A DNA stretch of 64,000 nt from Moellerella wisconsensis ATCC 35017. Its GTDB lineage: Bacteria > Pseudomonadota > Gammaproteobacteria > Enterobacterales > Enterobacteriaceae. Shown here piece after piece: positions 8,182 to 16,470 of the stretch (the stretch's first letter is position 1; the number at the start of each line of letters is the position of its first letter). Position numbers and translations under genes: made by a program. The notes below the pieces were generated by a model that searched no databases, was not told the DNA's origin, and worked only from the letters and a program-made list of their open reading frames with translations. The stretch is taken from NCBI RefSeq assembly GCF_001294465.1, contig NZ_LGAA01000026.1, positions 186,001-250,000 on the forward strand. The letters run 5' to 3'.

Positions 8182-9483
8182 ATGGATACAACTCAAGTTG
8201 GTTCCATCAGCAGCTCAGTCGCTGAGAACAGTAAAGCTTGGCGTAAAACAGATACCGTATGGATGTTAGGTCTGTATGGTACAGCGATTGGCGCTGGCGT
8301 ATTATTTCTGCCTATTAATGCGGGAATGAGTGGATTAATTCCAGTCTTATTAATGGCTGTTTTAGCTTTCCCTATGACTTTCTTTGCCCACCGTGGTATG
8401 TGCCGTTTTGTTTTATCCGGTTCAAAACCAGATGGCGATATTACAGAAGTTGTTGAAGAGCATTTTGGTCGTACGGCAGGGAACTGGATCACTCTGCTCT
8501 ATTTCTTTGCTATTTATCCTATTTTGTTAGTGTATGGCGTTTCTATCACCAATAACGTAGAAAAATTTATTACCGAGCTTCTCGGATTTAATGCACCGCC
8601 ACGCTGGCTATTAGCATTAATTCTGGTTGGCAGCATTATGGCTATCGTCTCTCTTGGCGAAAAATATATTGTAAAAACCATGAGTATGCTGGTGTTTCCT
8701 TTTATTGCTGTACTGCTTATATTTTCACTGTATATGATCCCACATTGGAATGGTGCAGTACTGGATACATTATCGTTCTCTGGCGTAAGTGATGCTGTAA
8801 ATAGTCAAAGCATGCTGGTCACTATTTGGTTAACTATTCCAGTGATGGTTTTCGCTTTTAACCACTCGCCAATTATTTCCGCTTTTGCCGTCGCCAAACG
8901 TGAAGAATACGGTGATGAAGCAGAACAAAAATGTTCACGTATTTTAGCTTCTGCACATATTCTGATGGTCTTCACTGTGATGTTTTTCGTCTTCAGCTGT
9001 GTATTTACACTATCACCAGATGACCTAAGATTAGCTAAAGCACAGAATATTAGTATTCTCGATTATTTATCCAGTTATTTTGATAAACCATTTATTAAAT
9101 TTGCCGCTTCAATTATCGCTTTCGTTGCTATAATCAAATCATTCCTTGGTCACTATTTAGGCGCACGAGAAGGATTTAATGGATTAGTTGAACGCGCATA
9201 CCGAGCAAAAGGTAAAACGGTTAATGTCAGCAAACTAAACCGCGGAACAGCTATTTTTATGCTGATAACCACTTGGATTGTTGCAACATTAAACCCAAGT
9301 GTACTGGATATTATCGAAAGTCTCGGTGGTCCAATTATCGCTATCTTACTGTTCCTGATGCCGATGTATGCTATTAGCAAAGTCCCAGCAATGAAAAAAT
9401 ATTCAGGCAAATTAAGTAATATTTTTATTGTAATTATGGGGCTAGTCGCTATTTCAGCCGCCATTTATAAATTATTTATGTAA
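8182..9483 (+). CDS. sdaC: Serine/proton symporter SdaC
   Basis: Inner-membrane L-serine transporter of the hydroxy/aromatic amino acid permease family, about 11 membrane segments. The N-terminal block AWRKTDTVWMLGLYGTAIGAGVLFLPINAG and the central FNHSPIISAFAVAKREEYGDEAEQKCSRIL are near identical to E. coli SdaC. The 433 residues match (429 in E. coli). The start MDTTQ follows CGGAGA and aligns with E. coli METTQ; an in-frame ATG 24 bases upstream is less likely. It supplies serine to the deaminase encoded by sdaB 293 bp downstream. Confidence 0.93.
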   Translation: MDTTQVGSISSSVAENSKAWRKTDTVWMLGLYGTAIGAGVLFLPINAGMSGLIPVLLMAVLAFPMTFFAHRGMCRFVLSGSKPDGDITEVVEEHFGRTAGNWITLLYFFAIYPILLVYGVSITNNVEKFITELLGFNAPPRWLLALILVGSIMAIVSLGEKYIVKTMSMLVFPFIAVLLIFSLYMIPHWNGAVLDTLSFSGVSDAVNSQSMLVTIWLTIPVMVFAFNHSPIISAFAVAKREEYGDEAEQKCSRILASAHILMVFTVMFFVFSCVFTLSPDDLRLAKAQNISILDYLSSYFDKPFIKFAASIIAFVAIIKSFLGHYLGAREGFNGLVERAYRAKGKTVNVSKLNRGTAIFMLITTWIVATLNPSVLDIIESLGGPIIAILLFLMPMYAISKVPAMKKYSGKLSNIFIVIMGLVAISAAIYKLFM

Positions 9484-9544
9484 TTTGTGGCGATCCTTAC
9501 TTCTATGATGATAAATATCTATCCCGTAGCAAAGTAATACACCA

Positions 9545-9599
9545 TGGCACCTGATAAACTTCCAATCTGCGAACCAGTAAAAAAGTAAGTTAGGTGCCA
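9545..9599 (+). repeat. Inverted repeat in the sdaC-sdaB gap
   Basis: TGGCACCT (9545-9552) is the exact inverted complement of AGGTGCCA (9592-9599). The stem can extend inward by AACTT/AAGTT after a 4-base bulge on the left arm. It lacks a T-tract. It may end or stabilise the sdaC transcript, or form part of an sdaB leader. Confidence 0.45.
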
Positions 9600-9650
9600 G
9601 TAATTAAAAATAAAATAATTAAATAGCTGCAGTCTCTACAACTTGAAGAT

Positions 9651-9717
9651 AGATAGGTCTACTCTCAGGGTTGCTATTTCTCATTCTCACCTTGAGACCG
9701 TCATTTATCCCCTATCT
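9651..9717 (+). promoter_or_regulatory. Possible structured leader before sdaB
   Basis: AGATAGG (9651-9657) pairs with CCTATCT (9711-9717). Inside, TTGAGACC (9692-9699) could pair either with GGTCT (9656-9660) or with TCTCA (9663-9667), so exclusive stems are possible. The element sits 60 bp before the sdaB start. It contains CTCTCAGG, reminiscent of glycine riboswitches, but the other conserved parts of that riboswitch are missing. Function is unproven. Confidence 0.3.
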
Positions 9718-9776
9718 GTGATTCCAAGTACTTTCAACATAGAAATATTGACGCCCTTAGATAGGAAGCGATAAAT

Positions 9777-11144
9777 ATGGTTAGTGTATTCGATATTTTC
9801 AAAATTGGTATTGGTCCATCTAGCTCACATACCGTTGGTCCAATGAAAGCAGGTAAGCAATTTATTGATGATTTAATAAACGAAAATTTATTAACCTCAA
9901 TAGACCGAATTGCCGTCGATGTTTATGGCTCACTATCATTAACCGGTAAAGGACACGCTACAGATACAGCTATTATTATGGGATTAGCTGGTAACTTACC
10001 TGATACTGTAGATATTGATGCGATCCCTCAGTTTATTTTAACTGTCGAACAAACTGAAAAATTACCTTTAGGTGCTATCAAGCATCAAGTTGATTTCCCT
10101 CGTAATGGCGGGATGAACTTCCATTTTACTAATTTACCATTGCACGAAAATGGTATGACTATCAGTGCATTTCAGGCTGATAACTGTGTCTATAAAAAAA
10201 CCTATTATTCCATTGGCGGTGGCTTTATTGTTGATGAGGCACATTTTGGTCAAAAAGAAGCCCAAGCGGTTCAAATCCCTTATCCTTATTCTTCAGCCGC
10301 TGATCTTCAACGCCAATGCCGCGAAACTGGACTTTCACTGTCTGCGTTAATGATGAAAAACGAATTAGCGCTGCATAGCAGAGAAGAAATCCAAGCGCAT
10401 TTAGCCGCTGTTTGGGATGTGATGAAAAGCGGAGTGGAACGTGGTGTCAATACCGAAGGTCATTTGCCAGGTCCATTACGTGTACCTCGTCGTGCCTCTG
10501 CACTGCGTAGAATGTTAGTCACCAGCGATAGTACCAATACCGATCCTATGGCTGTTGTCGATTGGATCAATATGTTTGCACTCGCAGTTAATGAAGAAAA
10601 TGCAGCCGGTGGCCGTGTCGTTACCGCACCAACTAATGGCGCATGTGGCATAATTCCAGCCGTATTATCTTATTATGATAAATTTATTCGCCCTATTAAT
10701 GAAAACTCTTATACCCGTTTTCTAATGGTTGCTGGAGCTATTGGCTCTCTTTATATTATGAATGCCTCTATTTCAGGCGCAGAAGTTGGCTGCCAAGGCG
10801 AAGTTGGCGTCGCCTGTTCAATGGCGGCGGCAGGATTAACCGAATTAATGGGCGGTAGCCCGGCACAAGTATGTGTCGCCGCAGAAATTGCAATGGAACA
10901 TAACTTAGGCTTAACCTGTGACCCCGTCGGCGGGCAAGTCCAAGTACCATGTATTGAGCGTAACGCCATTGCTGCAGTTCAAGCGGTCAACTCAGCACGC
11001 ATGGCTCTACGCCGAGTGAGCGATCCCCGAGTCTGCTTAGATAAAGTAATAGAAACCATGTATGAGACAGGTAAAGATATGAACTCAAAATATCGTGAAA
11101 CTTCTCAAGGTGGATTAGCCATTAAAATTGTCAGCTGTGATTAA
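9777..11144 (+). CDS. sdaB: L-serine dehydratase (ammonia-lyase) SdaB
   Basis: Cytoplasmic iron-sulfur enzyme converting L-serine to pyruvate and ammonia. The single-chain type is complete: 455 residues, the same as E. coli SdaB. The N terminus SVFDIFKIGIGPSSSHTVGPMKAGKQF is the beta-domain signature. The alpha domain carries NEENAAGGRVVTAPTNGACGIIPAVL near residues 270-295, and the Cys residues for the 4Fe-4S cluster are in TNGACG, LTCDP and VPCIERNA. The start has AGGAAG upstream. It is paired with sdaC as in E. coli, but the intergenic gap is much longer. Confidence 0.93.
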   Translation: MVSVFDIFKIGIGPSSSHTVGPMKAGKQFIDDLINENLLTSIDRIAVDVYGSLSLTGKGHATDTAIIMGLAGNLPDTVDIDAIPQFILTVEQTEKLPLGAIKHQVDFPRNGGMNFHFTNLPLHENGMTISAFQADNCVYKKTYYSIGGGFIVDEAHFGQKEAQAVQIPYPYSSAADLQRQCRETGLSLSALMMKNELALHSREEIQAHLAAVWDVMKSGVERGVNTEGHLPGPLRVPRRASALRRMLVTSDSTNTDPMAVVDWINMFALAVNEENAAGGRVVTAPTNGACGIIPAVLSYYDKFIRPINENSYTRFLMVAGAIGSLYIMNASISGAEVGCQGEVGVACSMAAAGLTELMGGSPAQVCVAAEIAMEHNLGLTCDPVGGQVQVPCIERNAIAAVQAVNSARMALRRVSDPRVCLDKVIETMYETGKDMNSKYRETSQGGLAIKIVSCD

Positions 11145-11160
11145 TTAATTGACCTAAAAT

Positions 11161-11203
11161 CAGCCGATCCTATCTCTTTGAGAACGATCGGCTGGTTATT
11201 TTT
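11161..11203 (+). terminator. Terminator after sdaB
   Basis: CAGCCGATC (11161-11169) pairs with GATCGGCTG (11186-11194), followed by a T-rich tail (GTTATTTTT). It lies 17 bp after the sdaB stop and 46 bp before the end of the convergent gene, so it could serve both. Confidence 0.75.
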
Positions 11204-11239
11204 AGCGGTAATTTTAATCTACCGAGAACTGATTAAGGC

Positions 11240-12823
11240 TTAAAAAATACGGCTAAATGATGATTGAATGTCCGTAATAATTGATACTGCTTCAGTTTTA
11301 ATATCTTGAACGCCGGCATGTAACTGGGCTACAGCCGATTGAGACTCTTCTTTGAAGCAACTAATGCTACTAATTAATCCGCCAGCGACATCATTCGCCA
11401 GTCCCTCTATCGCTTTACCATCCACATCAACGTTTATCTCTGCGCTTGAAATATCGATTTGTTGGTTTGTCACACTATAGCTATTTCCACCTTGAATAGA
11501 TCCGGTGTTAATCCCTATATTTCTTGCTCCACCTGCTGTTATCGTGCTCGCTGATTCTTCACGGCTCATGGTTTCAGTTTTTAGGCTCGATTCAATAAGT
11601 TGCTGAGGTTTAAGATCTTTTAACTCGGTGACTGTCGTTTGTCCATTCTCAGACTGATCTTTAATTACTTTAAGATTTTTTTCTAATTGACCTAATTTCT
11701 CAATATAATGCGCATTAGAAGTCTTAATCGATTGTAGCTCAAGCGTGGTCTTTCCATGCTCTAATTTCTCTCTTTCCAAAGATACTTTAAGATCATTACG
11801 CTTGTTTCTAATATCTTGTAATTCGTTTTTAATCTCGGCGGCTTGTTTTTCTTTTTCTTTTAACTCTTCTGATTTATAACATAATTCATTTTTCAAACGC
11901 TCTACTTTTTCAGTTAATTTATCATTAACTAACTTATTATCTTGTTCAATTTTTTGCTCATTAATATCTAATTTAAAGCTAATATTTTCTAACTCATCTT
12001 TTAATTTCTTGATTTCATTTTTTTTACCACTTAATTCTTCTCTTAATTTTTTAGCTTCATTTCGCTCACTTAAAAACTTTTTATTAATGAGATCAATTTC
12101 ATTACCTTTAATTTGTAGGCCGGTTTCTAATTTTAAAATATCACCAGCTTTATTTTCCAATTCTTTTTTTAATGAAATTAATTCTATTTCTTTATTCCTA
12201 CATTCTAATTTAACTTGGCTTAATTGCTTTCTGGTTTTATCTAAATCTTTAGTAATAAAATCTAATTTAGATTGTGTCGAGGCTGAATCTTCTTTTTGCA
12301 GTGAAAATTGATATTCTTTTTCTTGAATAATATTTTCCAACTTTTTGATTTGTTTGTTTTTATTTTCTATTTCTGTCAGCTCAGCATCGAGGATAAACTG
12401 AATTTCTTTATACTCTTTCATGCCCGTTTGTAAGTCTCTATAGGCCATACCACCTTGTAAAAAAGAGTCTTTATCATTGACCGCACCTTTTTCATTAATT
12501 GCTGAACCAGCTTCTAAAATTTCATTATTAAGACCACGATTATGACTTAACCCCCCTTCTACGTCTCCTTGGTTTACCCCAATATTATGAACATTTCCAC
12601 CAAGCATAATTGATTTATTTACATTTTCATTGACTGAGTTCCCTCCTTTAATTTCACCAGCACCACTCCCGACATCAGTAGCATCACCACCAGACATAAC
12701 GCCAGTATTACTGCCAGAATTCGTTACAGAACCGCCTTGGACTTTATTACCGCCAATAGTATCCTGTGGTTGTCTCTTTTTTAATTCATTAATTCTGTCT
12801 TGTAATTTACTGTTCGCTGACAT
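11240..12823 (-). CDS. Unrecognised repeat and coiled-coil protein (527 aa)
   Basis: I do not recognise this protein. It has no signal peptide or membrane segment. Residues 30-104 are five exact-length 15-residue repeats with the pattern GGxxxNxGxNxGxhx (for example GGNVHNIGVNQGDVE), followed by degenerate copies to about residue 125. Residues about 135-400 are a long Lys/Glu-rich heptad coiled coil. One more repeat (AGGARNIGINTGSIQ, residues 430-444) returns after the coil. The C terminus has GKAIEGLANDVAGGLISSI and a short amphipathic tail. The Gly/Asn repeats could fold as a beta-roll or solenoid and the rod could trimerise, as in fibre proteins, but this is inference. It is single, flanked by terminators, very AT-rich, and sits where E. 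coli has no equivalent between ybjG and dacC, suggesting acquisition. Confidence 0.8.
   Translation of the reverse strand: MSANSKLQDRINELKKRQPQDTIGGNKVQGGSVTNSGSNTGVMSGGDATDVGSGAGEIKGGNSVNENVNKSIMLGGNVHNIGVNQGDVEGGLSHNRGLNNEILEAGSAINEKGAVNDKDSFLQGGMAYRDLQTGMKEYKEIQFILDAELTEIENKNKQIKKLENIIQEKEYQFSLQKEDSASTQSKLDFITKDLDKTRKQLSQVKLECRNKEIELISLKKELENKAGDILKLETGLQIKGNEIDLINKKFLSERNEAKKLREELSGKKNEIKKLKDELENISFKLDINEQKIEQDNKLVNDKLTEKVERLKNELCYKSEELKEKEKQAAEIKNELQDIRNKRNDLKVSLEREKLEHGKTTLELQSIKTSNAHYIEKLGQLEKNLKVIKDQSENGQTTVTELKDLKPQQLIESSLKTETMSREESASTITAGGARNIGINTGSIQGGNSYSVTNQQIDISSAEINVDVDGKAIEGLANDVAGGLISSISCFKEESQSAVAQLHAGVQDIKTEAVSIITDIQSSFSRIF
11492..11536 (-). repeat. Isolated C-terminal copy of the 15-residue repeat
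   Basis: This 45-bp unit encodes AGGARNIGINTGSIQ, which aligns position by position with the N-terminal unit GGNVHNIGVNQGDVE. It is separated from the tandem block by about 325 residues, mostly coiled coil, and is followed by the start of a further GGN unit. A bracketing arrangement like this suggests both rod ends carry the same fold. Confidence 0.65.
12512..12736 (-). repeat. Tandem coding repeat, five units of 45 bp
   Basis: Encodes residues 30-104 of the coiled-coil protein as five in-register units of 15 residues. Gly-Gly starts every unit, Asn or Asp is usual at position 6, Gly is common at positions 8 and 12, and a hydrophobic residue sits at position 14. Units differ in sequence, so this is an old protein repeat and not a recent slippage expansion. 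Confidence 0.75.
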
Positions 12824-13045
12824 AATACAATCCTTGTATTGTTTTTTTTAAGAGGTTTTATGGTTTAATAAACGTTAATTTATATAACATATTTAATTAT
12901 TACATAAAATATTTATTCCAAATTAACGATTAGGAAATGATATTATATCAATTAGCAAATAATACAATTGAAGTTTGTCTGCAATTATTTGATAACAACA
13001 TTAATAGGGTAATATAATAAATAGCTCGCTAATTATTATATACAA
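12824..13045. other. AT-rich intergenic region, no gene seen
   Basis: Promoter side of the 527-residue coiled-coil gene, which reads leftward. A GGATT-type Shine-Dalgarno is weakly visible just before its ATG. No conserved operator, RNA or small protein was recognised. Confidence 0.4.
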
Positions 13046-13087
13046 ATAAAAAAGCCCTTTATATTAGATATTGATATAAAAGGCTTT
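13046..13087 (-). terminator. Terminator of dacC
   Basis: Arms 13051-13064 and 13074-13087 pair with one mismatch (core AAAGCC/GGCTTT plus TTTATAT/ATATAAA). On the minus strand the stem is followed by a T-rich tract (positions 13050 to 13041). It lies 38 bp beyond the dacC stop. Confidence 0.75.
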
Positions 13088-13124
13088 AATATAAATAATA
13101 CTAAAATAAATTAATAACTATTCA

Positions 13125-14330
13125 TTAACTAAAGATAGAATTCCACCAGCCACTCACGGTCTTAACGACATAATCCCAAATTTTACTCAAGAAACCACCT
13201 TCTTCGACAGCTTCTTTAACCACTAATGGTCTTTGTTCAACGATTTGATCATTCAACATAAAATTGACCGTTCCCACTACTTGATTTGTAGTTAATGGGG
13301 CTTCGAGTACCGGATCTGTCAATTCAAAACTGGCTTTTAAATTATTTAATTGGCCTTTAGGTATCGTTACTGCCGCATCCTTTTCGACGCCCAATGGCAC
13401 AGTAGATTGATCACCAAACCAAACTTTTTCTGTCACCAACGTATCATTTGCTTTAATTGGAGTGACTGTTTCAAAAAAACGAAAACCCCACGTTAGTAAT
13501 TTTTCACTTTCAGAAAAACGAACTTTATCACTAGGAGCACCTAATACCACCGAAATAAGACGCATTGGACCTTCTGTCGCCGATGCGACAAGATTATGCC
13601 CCGCACCACTCGTATGGCCAGTTTTCACCCCATCAACATTTAAATTTTGCGACCACAATAAACGATTACGATTGTGCTGACGGATTTTATTAAAGGTAAA
13701 TTCTTTCTCTTTGTGTAAGGCATATTCGTCAGGCACATCACGGAGCATCGCTTGGGTTAATATCGCCATATCGTGCGCAGTACTGTATTGTCCATCGGCA
13801 TCTAGCCCATGCACTGTTTTAAAATGGGTATTTTTTAGGCCTAATGTTTTAACATAATTATTCATCAATCCAACAAAGGAATCTTGGCTACCAGCCACAT
13901 AATCCGCTAAAGCAATACTGGCATCATTGCCCGACTGAATAACAATTCCTCGATTAAGATCTAACACTGAAACCCGATCTTTAGGTTTTAAAAACATTAA
14001 TGATGAGCCTTTCAACACTGGATTTCCCGTTGCCCATGCATCCTCTCCAACTGTTACCATATCCTCGGGCGTGATTTTTCCCGCTTTTATCGCCTGACCA
14101 ATCACATAGCTAGTCATAATTTTGGTTAAACTAGCTGGATCAAGTCGCTCATCTTGATGACTAGCCGCTAAAATTTTACCACTGTCATAATCCATCAATA
14201 CATATGCTTTGGCATCAATTTGCGGAGCAACAGGAACCTCTGCAGCATAAACACAAATATTGGCAGCAAAAAAGAGACTCATCCCTGTAGTCAAACATCG
14301 GACTTTCATCGACAGTGTTGTTTTGAACAT
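13125..14330 (-). CDS. dacC: D-alanyl-D-alanine carboxypeptidase DacC (PBP6 type)
   Basis: Low-molecular-weight penicillin-binding protein that trims the terminal D-Ala from peptidoglycan pentapeptides; periplasmic face, tethered by a C-terminal amphipathic helix. A signal peptide ends at about residue 30 (VYAA). The active-site motifs are SLTK (S67-K70), SGN near 129 and KTG near 232. The C terminus ([19 protein letters not shown]) is an amphipathic anchor. The start ATG at 14330 follows AAGGAG; the TTG one codon earlier is less likely. The neighbour gstB matches the E. coli dacC-yliJ order, favouring DacC over DacA. Confidence 0.9.
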   Translation of the reverse strand: MFKTTLSMKVRCLTTGMSLFFAANICVYAAEVPVAPQIDAKAYVLMDYDSGKILAASHQDERLDPASLTKIMTSYVIGQAIKAGKITPEDMVTVGEDAWATGNPVLKGSSLMFLKPKDRVSVLDLNRGIVIQSGNDASIALADYVAGSQDSFVGLMNNYVKTLGLKNTHFKTVHGLDADGQYSTAHDMAILTQAMLRDVPDEYALHKEKEFTFNKIRQHNRNRLLWSQNLNVDGVKTGHTSGAGHNLVASATEGPMRLISVVLGAPSDKVRFSESEKLLTWGFRFFETVTPIKANDTLVTEKVWFGDQSTVPLGVEKDAAVTIPKGQLNNLKASFELTDPVLEAPLTTNQVVGTVNFMLNDQIVEQRPLVVKEAVEEGGFLSKIWDYVVKTVSGWWNSIFS

Positions 14331-14579
14331 CAATTACTCCTTAACAAAATACTAAATTTAGTTTAATTCCTTATTAATATAGGACTTTTTTTCCACAGAC
14401 ACCATCAAGAATGAATAAAGATTGTTCCTATTATAGGTTTACACTATCTTAAGAAAGTGTTTATCACAAATACAGTGAGTTACAGTTAAGTAAAAGAGAC
14501 TCAATTAGCCCAAAGAGGGTTAATTACCATCTCTGATATCTAAACCGTGTGAACACGATTTATTTAACACTTTTCTGCA
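14331..14579. other. Divergent dacC-gstB intergenic region
   Basis: Contains the promoters of two divergent genes. No RNA gene or additional protein was recognised. A perfect inverted repeat near gstB is listed separately. Confidence 0.4.
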
Positions 14580-14606
14580 ACAATCAATTACTGCAATTGA
14601 TTGTTT
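14580..14606. promoter_or_regulatory. Perfect 11-bp inverted repeat upstream of gstB
   Basis: AACAATCAATT (14580-14590) and AATTGATTGTT (14596-14606) are exact inverted complements around ACTGC. The element ends 24 bp before the gstB start. It could be an operator for a dimeric regulator or a 5' leader hairpin; nothing in the sequence decides between them. Confidence 0.4.
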
Positions 14607-14630
14607 ATTATTTCTTAACGGGAGGCAAAA

Positions 14631-15254
14631 ATGCTGATTGTCTGGGGCCGTAAAAATTCATCAAATGTCAAAAAAGTGCTCTGGTGTCTAGAAGAGCTAA
14701 ATCTTAGTTATGAGAGCAAAGAAGTGGGGGGGCCTTTTGGTGGTCTAGATACACCCGAATACCGTAAAATGAACCCTAATGCGACCATTCCAACGTTACA
14801 GGATGAGCGTTTTACCTTGTGGGAATCAAACTCAATTTTACGTTACCTTACTGCAAAATATGACCAATCTCACTTATTAATCTTCAACGATGCGCAAGAT
14901 ATGGCAGCTGCAGATAAGTGGATGGATTGGTCTGGCGCCAATTTATTTGCAGTAATTAAAGAGATGATGAATAAAATTGTTCGTGTCCCTGTCGAACAAC
15001 GAGACCCCACGCAAGTCATTAAAATATATCAAAATATTGAACAGCTATTGCAAATAGCCGATGAAGCCTTAGCCCAACAAGAATACTTCTCTGGCCATAA
15101 ATTTGGTATAGCCGATATCGCAATTGCTCCGCTATTTTATCCTTGGCGAGAACTTGCGACTGACAGGCCTGAATTCCCACATCTGGAACGCTGGTATCAG
15201 CAGTTACAAGCTCGCCCAGCATTCCAAAAAATAGTCATGTTACCAATTAATTGA
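14631..15254 (+). CDS. gstB: Glutathione S-transferase GstB
   Basis: Cytoplasmic glutathione transferase, E. coli GstB/YliJ type, which can conjugate bromoacetate-like electrophiles. The thioredoxin-like N-terminal domain starts LIVWGRKNSSNVKKVLWCLEEL (active-site region with Ser/Asn at 10-12), and IPTLQDERFTLWESNSILRYL near 50-70 forms the glutathione site. The C-terminal helical domain includes ADIAIAPLFYPW. Length is 207 residues (208 in E. coli). The SD is GGGAGG. It is convergent with yeeZ, with one base between the stop codons. Confidence 0.88.
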   Translation: MLIVWGRKNSSNVKKVLWCLEELNLSYESKEVGGPFGGLDTPEYRKMNPNATIPTLQDERFTLWESNSILRYLTAKYDQSHLLIFNDAQDMAAADKWMDWSGANLFAVIKEMMNKIVRVPVEQRDPTQVIKIYQNIEQLLQIADEALAQQEYFSGHKFGIADIAIAPLFYPWRELATDRPEFPHLERWYQQLQARPAFQKIVMLPIN

Positions 15255-15255
15255 T

Positions 15256-16080
15256 TTAAATCGACATAGGCATTTTAGCCGGGTCTGGATATTGATATTC
15301 AAATCCCAATTGTTTACAGATCCGGCTGCCATCAATCACTTTTCCGTGAGAATTATCCGTAGCTATAAATTCCGGAGGTACTAACTGTAAATTACGGGCT
15401 GCTTGCTGATAAAATGTCGCTTTATCCGGATGCTCTGGCGCGCACAAATTATAAATATGCCCACCATTAGGTCGTTTAATTAATAACCGAATTGCATCAA
15501 TAACATCATCCTGATGAACTAAATTAATTGGTTGAGCCCCTCCAGTGAGCGCTTTTTTTCCGGCTAAAAAACGTCCTGCATGGCGTTTATTGCCGACCAA
15601 TCCAGCTAAACGTAGAATATCAATCGATACATTAGGTAACTGATGTAACCAACGTTCAACCTCAACTAATGCACGGGCAGATTCCGTCTCTGGCGACAAT
15701 GGTGCATCCTCGTTAATTAGCCCGTTAATGCTGCCATAAACCGAGGTGGAGCTAATAAACATGATTCTAGGTACATGATAAGAAAGCGCACTATCTACCA
15801 ATTGCTGAATTGCTTCAATATAATTAGACGCACCTATTTTAGAGGGGGGCAACATGATTAATAAAATATCGGTATCTTGCATTAACTGTGCTAAATCATC
15901 TGACGCACACTCGACTGCCGGTGTTAAATTAAGATAATAACACTCAATTCCGCTATTTCTAGCCGCGTCGATACCGTCTGATGTGATCTTACTACCAACC
16001 ACTTGCAAGCCATCGCTGACCAGCGCATTGGCTAAAGGTAGTCCTAACCAACCTAAACCGATAATTGAAATTTTTTTCAT
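15256..16080 (-). CDS. yeeZ: NAD(P)-dependent epimerase-like protein YeeZ
   Basis: Cytoplasmic extended short-chain dehydrogenase-like protein whose substrate is unknown. An N-terminal Rossmann motif GLGWLGLPLA is at residues 8-17; MFISSTSVYG near 110 and DILRLAGLVG near 153-162 match E. coli YeeZ. The C-terminal GSRICKQLGFEYQYPDPAKMP is also characteristic. The 274 residues equal the E. coli length. yeeZ sits directly upstream of and divergent from the his operon, as in E. coli. Confidence 0.88.
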   Translation of the reverse strand: MKKISIIGLGWLGLPLANALVSDGLQVVGSKITSDGIDAARNSGIECYYLNLTPAVECASDDLAQLMQDTDILLIMLPPSKIGASNYIEAIQQLVDSALSYHVPRIMFISSTSVYGSINGLINEDAPLSPETESARALVEVERWLHQLPNVSIDILRLAGLVGNKRHAGRFLAGKKALTGGAQPINLVHQDDVIDAIRLLIKRPNGGHIYNLCAPEHPDKATFYQQAARNLQLVPPEFIATDNSHGKVIDGSRICKQLGFEYQYPDPAKMPMSI

Positions 16081-16100
16081 CTTATCCTCCCCCTACTATT

Positions 16101-16145
16101 TATGAACCGCATATTATGAACCGCATGGCTTTTTATGAGCTACAT
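16101..16145. repeat. Short direct repeats upstream of yeeZ
   Basis: TATGAACCGCAT occurs at 16101-16112 and exactly again at 16115-16126. A third, degenerate copy (TATGAGCTACAT) is at 16134-16145. They may be binding sites or a local duplication; no function can be assigned. Confidence 0.5.
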
Positions 16146-16262
16146 GACTATCGCAAATTTTTATACTTTGTACCATTTTAAACTTTCATTAAGTAAAAGA
16201 AATTATAATTCCCTATAAAACAATAGAATAAAAATATTATTGGTTATTTTAAAAAAAAGGAG

Positions 16263-16292
16263 TTGCTTTCTAGTCGTTAAATCGGCTAGGTT
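16263..16292 (+). promoter_or_regulatory. Promoter of the his operon
   Basis: TTGCTTTCTA begins at 16263 and matches the E. coli his promoter -35 region (TTGCTTTCTA) exactly. The -10 TAGGTT (16287-16292) is 18 bp downstream, again as in E. coli (TTTAGGTTA). Transcription would start near 16299, about 65 bp before hisL. Confidence 0.8.
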
Positions 16293-16364
16293 TAATGCAA
16301 CAGCATTATTTAATCAAAATATATTTAATGCGACCTTAATCGCTAGAAAATTAAAGAGAATATT

Positions 16365-16409
16365 ATGAACTGCATTCAAATCAACCATCATCACCATCAC
16401 CCTGACTAG
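16365..16409 (+). CDS. hisL: his operon leader peptide HisL
   Basis: Fourteen-codon leader MNCIQINHHHHHPD with five consecutive His codons. Ribosome stalling at these codons when charged tRNA-His is scarce favours the anti-terminator in the classical his attenuation mechanism. E. coli HisL has seven His residues and the same C-terminal PD; here the run is shorter and the first residues differ. AAAGAGA precedes the ATG. The attenuator terminator follows 62 bp after the stop. Confidence 0.93.
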   Translation: MNCIQINHHHHHPD

Positions 16410-16470
16410 TCTTTCAGGCGATGAGTGCTGGAAGACGGTTTAGCGGCCTTCCGGTGGATTGAGTGCAAAG

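Noticed and set aside
9640-9720. Glycine riboswitch before sdaB, suggested by CTCTCAGG
   Set aside because: The upstream GGAGAG-type arm and the core CGCCGAAGG-like segment are absent, so the motif alone is not enough. Kept only as an unexplained structured gap.
12009-12311. Plus-strand reading frames across the coiled-coil gene
   Set aside because: They are antisense shadows of the Lys/Glu-rich coding sequence and have Ser/Leu/Phe-rich translations with no signal of selection.
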